In this document: positions 5,211-6,224 of the stretch, piece after piece
Position numbering within the stretch: position 1 is the first letter of the stretch
Layout of the letters: every line of letters begins with the position of its first letter
Source of the DNA: Nitrospinota bacterium
GTDB lineage: Bacteria > Nitrospirota > Thermodesulfovibrionia > Thermodesulfovibrionales > UBA1546
Direction: 5' to 3'
NCBI GenBank assembly: GCA_018896985.1
Contig: JAHILQ010000252.1
Coordinates: 1-6,224 of the forward strand
DNA length: 6,224 bases
Notes under the pieces: generated by a model
What the model was told of the DNA's origin: nothing
Seen by the model: the letters and a program-made list of their open reading frames with translations, nothing else
Database searches by the model: none
Position numbers and translations under genes: made by a program

Positions 5211-5481
5211 TTTCTGCTGCGGGCTCTGCTGCGGGATATACGCTTACGCGCTGGGTTGAGCGGTTCTTCCTCTCAAAAGCAACCTTGCCGTCAACTTTTG
5301 CAAAAAGAGTGTCATCAGATCCTTTTCCGACATTAAAACCGGGATGAAACTTTGTGCCCCTCTGCCTTACAATGATATTGCCTGCACGGACTGCCTGCCC
5401 TCCGTATATCTTAACACCGAGACATTGAGACTCGCTGTCGCGGCCGTTTCTTGAACTTCCTACGCCTTTTTTATGCGCCAT
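5197..5481 (-). CDS. rpmA: Large ribosomal subunit protein bL27
   Basis: The 94-residue product begins MAHKKGVGSSRNGRDSESQ and carries the conserved bL27 core with GQAVRAGNIIVRQRGTKFHPG and a DDTLFAKVDGKV segment. The flexible N-terminus reaches the peptidyl-transferase centre and contacts the tRNA ends. It begins directly with MAHKKG, so it has no cleavable N-terminal extension of the Firmicutes type. The start is supported by GGAGG (5487-5491) 5 nt upstream, located inside the end of rplU; the genes overlap by 11 nt, which suggests translational coupling. The C-terminus extends a little beyond the usual end with a tandemly repeated PAAE (a near-exact 12-bp duplication, CCCGCAGCAGAG/A) followed by TVSV encoded by the CAGTG repeat. 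The gene obgE, a common third partner, does not follow. Instead a transporter converges on it. Confidence 0.97.
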   Translation of the reverse strand: MAHKKGVGSSRNGRDSESQCLGVKIYGGQAVRAGNIIVRQRGTKFHPGFNVGKGSDDTLFAKVDGKVAFERKNRSTQRVSVYPAAEPAAETVSV

Positions 5482-5809
5482 CTTTTCCTCCGATTACTAT
5501 CTCGTTTATCTTCAGGGCTGTATACTGCTGTCTGTGGCCGTTGGTTTTCCTGTATACCTTTCTTGGCCTCTGCTTATGAACAATTACCTTTTCTCCTTTT
5601 ACAGCGCCTATTACCTCAGCCTTCACCTCAGCGCCCTTTACATAAGGCGCGCCTATTTTATTCTTTTTGTCCTTCTCATCCCTGACTACTGCAAGCACTT
5701 TATCCAGTGTCACGGCAGCGCCTGCTTCTTCAGCCATCTTGTCCACCTTTATCGTGTCGCCTGATGAGACTTTATATTGCTTTCCGCCTGTTTCTACTAT
5801 TGCATACAT
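5471..5809 (-). CDS. rplU: Large ribosomal subunit protein bL21
   Basis: The product of 112 residues begins MYAIVETGGKQYKVSSGDTI, the canonical bL21 start. It shows the family's KVIVHKQRPRKVYRKTNGHR segment near the C-terminus (KxRRRKxYRRxxGHRQ type), ending in GGKDGA. bL21 binds 23S rRNA in the large subunit. An ATG three codons upstream (5818) would add MKI, but the strong GGAGG at 5821-5825 is only 2 nt from it, against 11 nt from the ATG at 5809. Together with the family N-terminus this favours 5809, though 5818 cannot be excluded. The stop overlaps the rpmA start region by 11 nt, so the two ribosomal proteins are coupled. Transcription likely starts from the promoter at 5835-5864. Confidence 0.96.
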   Translation of the reverse strand: MYAIVETGGKQYKVSSGDTIKVDKMAEEAGAAVTLDKVLAVVRDEKDKKNKIGAPYVKGAEVKAEVIGAVKGEKVIVHKQRPRKVYRKTNGHRQQYTALKINEIVIGGKDGA

Positions 5810-5834
5810 GATTTTCATTACCTCCGGAATGTTT

Positions 5835-5864
5835 ATTAAACACTATTGTTCAGGAAAAAGTCAA
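5835..5864 (-). promoter_or_regulatory. Sigma-70 type promoter of rplU-rpmA
   Basis: On the minus strand TTGACT (-35, 5859-5864) and TTTAAT (-10, 5835-5840) are separated by 18 nt. Transcription would start near 5828, giving a leader of about 20 nt that contains the GGAGG site at 5821-5825. The -10 hexamer and spacing are identical to those of the tRNA promoter at 3589-3618. It lies in the 79-bp gap between livF and rplU, so the ribosomal genes need not depend on livF transcription. The leader is too short to hold an obvious autoregulatory structure. Confidence 0.6.
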
Positions 5865-5888
5865 GAAAATGATTGATTTCCGTGCGCT

Positions 5889-6224
5889 CTATTCTCCAAG
5901 ATATGCCTTTTTTACCTCTTCACTATTCAAAAGATCCTTTCCCTGCCCGTGCATCTTTATCCTGCCGTTTTCAAGGACATATCCCCTGCTTGAGAGATTT
6001 AAGGCTGCATGCGCATTTTGTTCGACAAGCAGGATTGTAACTCCTTCCTTATTTATTTTCTGTATCGCCTTAAATATCCTGCTCACTATTATCGGCGCAA
6101 GACCCAATGAAGGTTCATCAAGGAGAAGGAGTTTCGGGTCTGACATCAATGCCCTTGATATTGCAAGCATCTGCTGCTCTCCGCCGCTCAGGGTGCCTCC
6201 CAATTGTCTCTCACGCTCCTTCAG
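5889..6224 (-). CDS. livF: Branched-chain amino acid ABC transporter ATPase LivF-like, C-terminal part
   Basis: The frame runs in from beyond the right edge (reading LKERERQLGGTLSGGEQQ) and ends at TAG 5889-5891, giving the last 111 residues of a protein usually about 235 long. The TTG at 6203 is an internal leucine codon, not the start. The ABC signature LSGGEQQM and Walker B LLLLDEPSLGLAP with the catalytic Glu are present, then LLVEQNAHAALNLSSRGYVLENG, which is the LivF-type ending. In LivF the usual H-loop histidine is replaced by glutamine in VEQN, and that is the case here, so it is not a defect. It would power uptake of leucine, isoleucine, valine or related substrates with LivG, LivH, LivM and a binding protein, expected further upstream on this strand outside the window. 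Walker A lies outside. Confidence 0.93.
   Translation of the reverse strand: MKERERQLGGTLSGGEQQMLAISRALMSDPKLLLLDEPSLGLAPIIVSRIFKAIQKINKEGVTILLVEQNAHAALNLSSRGYVLENGRIKMHGQGKDLLNSEEVKKAYLGE

Noticed and set aside
5471..5481. 11-nt overlap of rplU and rpmA as a frameshift or annotation error
   Set aside because: Both reading frames are complete and canonical at their ends, and rpmA has a well-spaced GGAGG; short overlaps are common in coupled ribosomal genes.
5473..5876. Plus-strand open frames across rplU and its promoter
   Set aside because: These are antisense shadows of the clearly conserved bL21 gene.
5889..6003. LivF H-loop with Gln instead of His as an inactivating change
   Set aside because: VEQN is the normal form of this motif in LivF proteins.

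Overview
The window reads as bacterial chromosome, with moderate GC and housekeeping genes that are mostly intact and close to consensus. The style (site-2 protease, then rplI-dnaB, a MEMO-family gene, rplU-rpmA and a LivF ATPase, with TTGACA-like promoters and Shine-Dalgarno sites on the ribosomal genes) would suit a Nitrospirota or deltaproteobacteria-like genome. That taxonomic guess is an inference and rests on no decisive marker.

Left part, plus strand (1-2371): the C-terminal end of an M50 site-2 protease, a strong 13-bp hairpin, an intergenic array of 7-nt repeats that can fold on itself, then rplI (bL9) and dnaB with a 14-nt gap. Positions 2372-2606 hold no recognisable gene but contain a well-paired 69-nt palindromic element. 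Next comes an intact MEMO/AmmeMemoRadiSam B gene (2607-3410). Its stop codon directly abuts the 3' end of a convergent tRNA pair (tRNA-Val then tRNA-Asp, minus strand, 4 nt apart), which has a good promoter at 3589-3618.

Middle part (about 3640-4232): no intact gene, but a small graveyard of MNT/HEPN (minimal nucleotidyltransferase plus HEPN) toxin-antitoxin-type genes. It holds the C-terminal third of a HI0074-like HEPN protein with its RNTSH-type motif (3661-3834). Next is the N-terminal part of an MNT nucleotidyltransferase broken by an in-frame TGA (3911-4117). On the opposite strand, joined tail to tail to it, is the N-terminal half of a second, divergent MNT nucleotidyltransferase (4056-4232). 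The two MNT pieces meet at an 8-bp palindrome, TTTTAAAA (4110-4117). This is the least ordinary part of the window.

Right part (4280-6224): an intact ten-helix EamA/DMT transporter on the plus strand converges on a minus-strand rplU-rpmA operon whose genes overlap by 11 nt. A CAGTG-type hairpin-forming repeat lies between them and runs into the last codons of rpmA. Behind rplU, also on the minus strand, is the C-terminal part of a LivF branched-chain amino acid ABC ATPase that runs off the window.

The genes do not form one pathway. Translation (bL9, bL21, bL27, two tRNAs) and replication (DnaB) dominate, with two unrelated transport genes. I see no intact undescribed system. The best leads are the MNT/HEPN remnants, the two self-complementary arrays of 6-7-nt repeats, and the leaderless-looking starts at 3911 and 4280.
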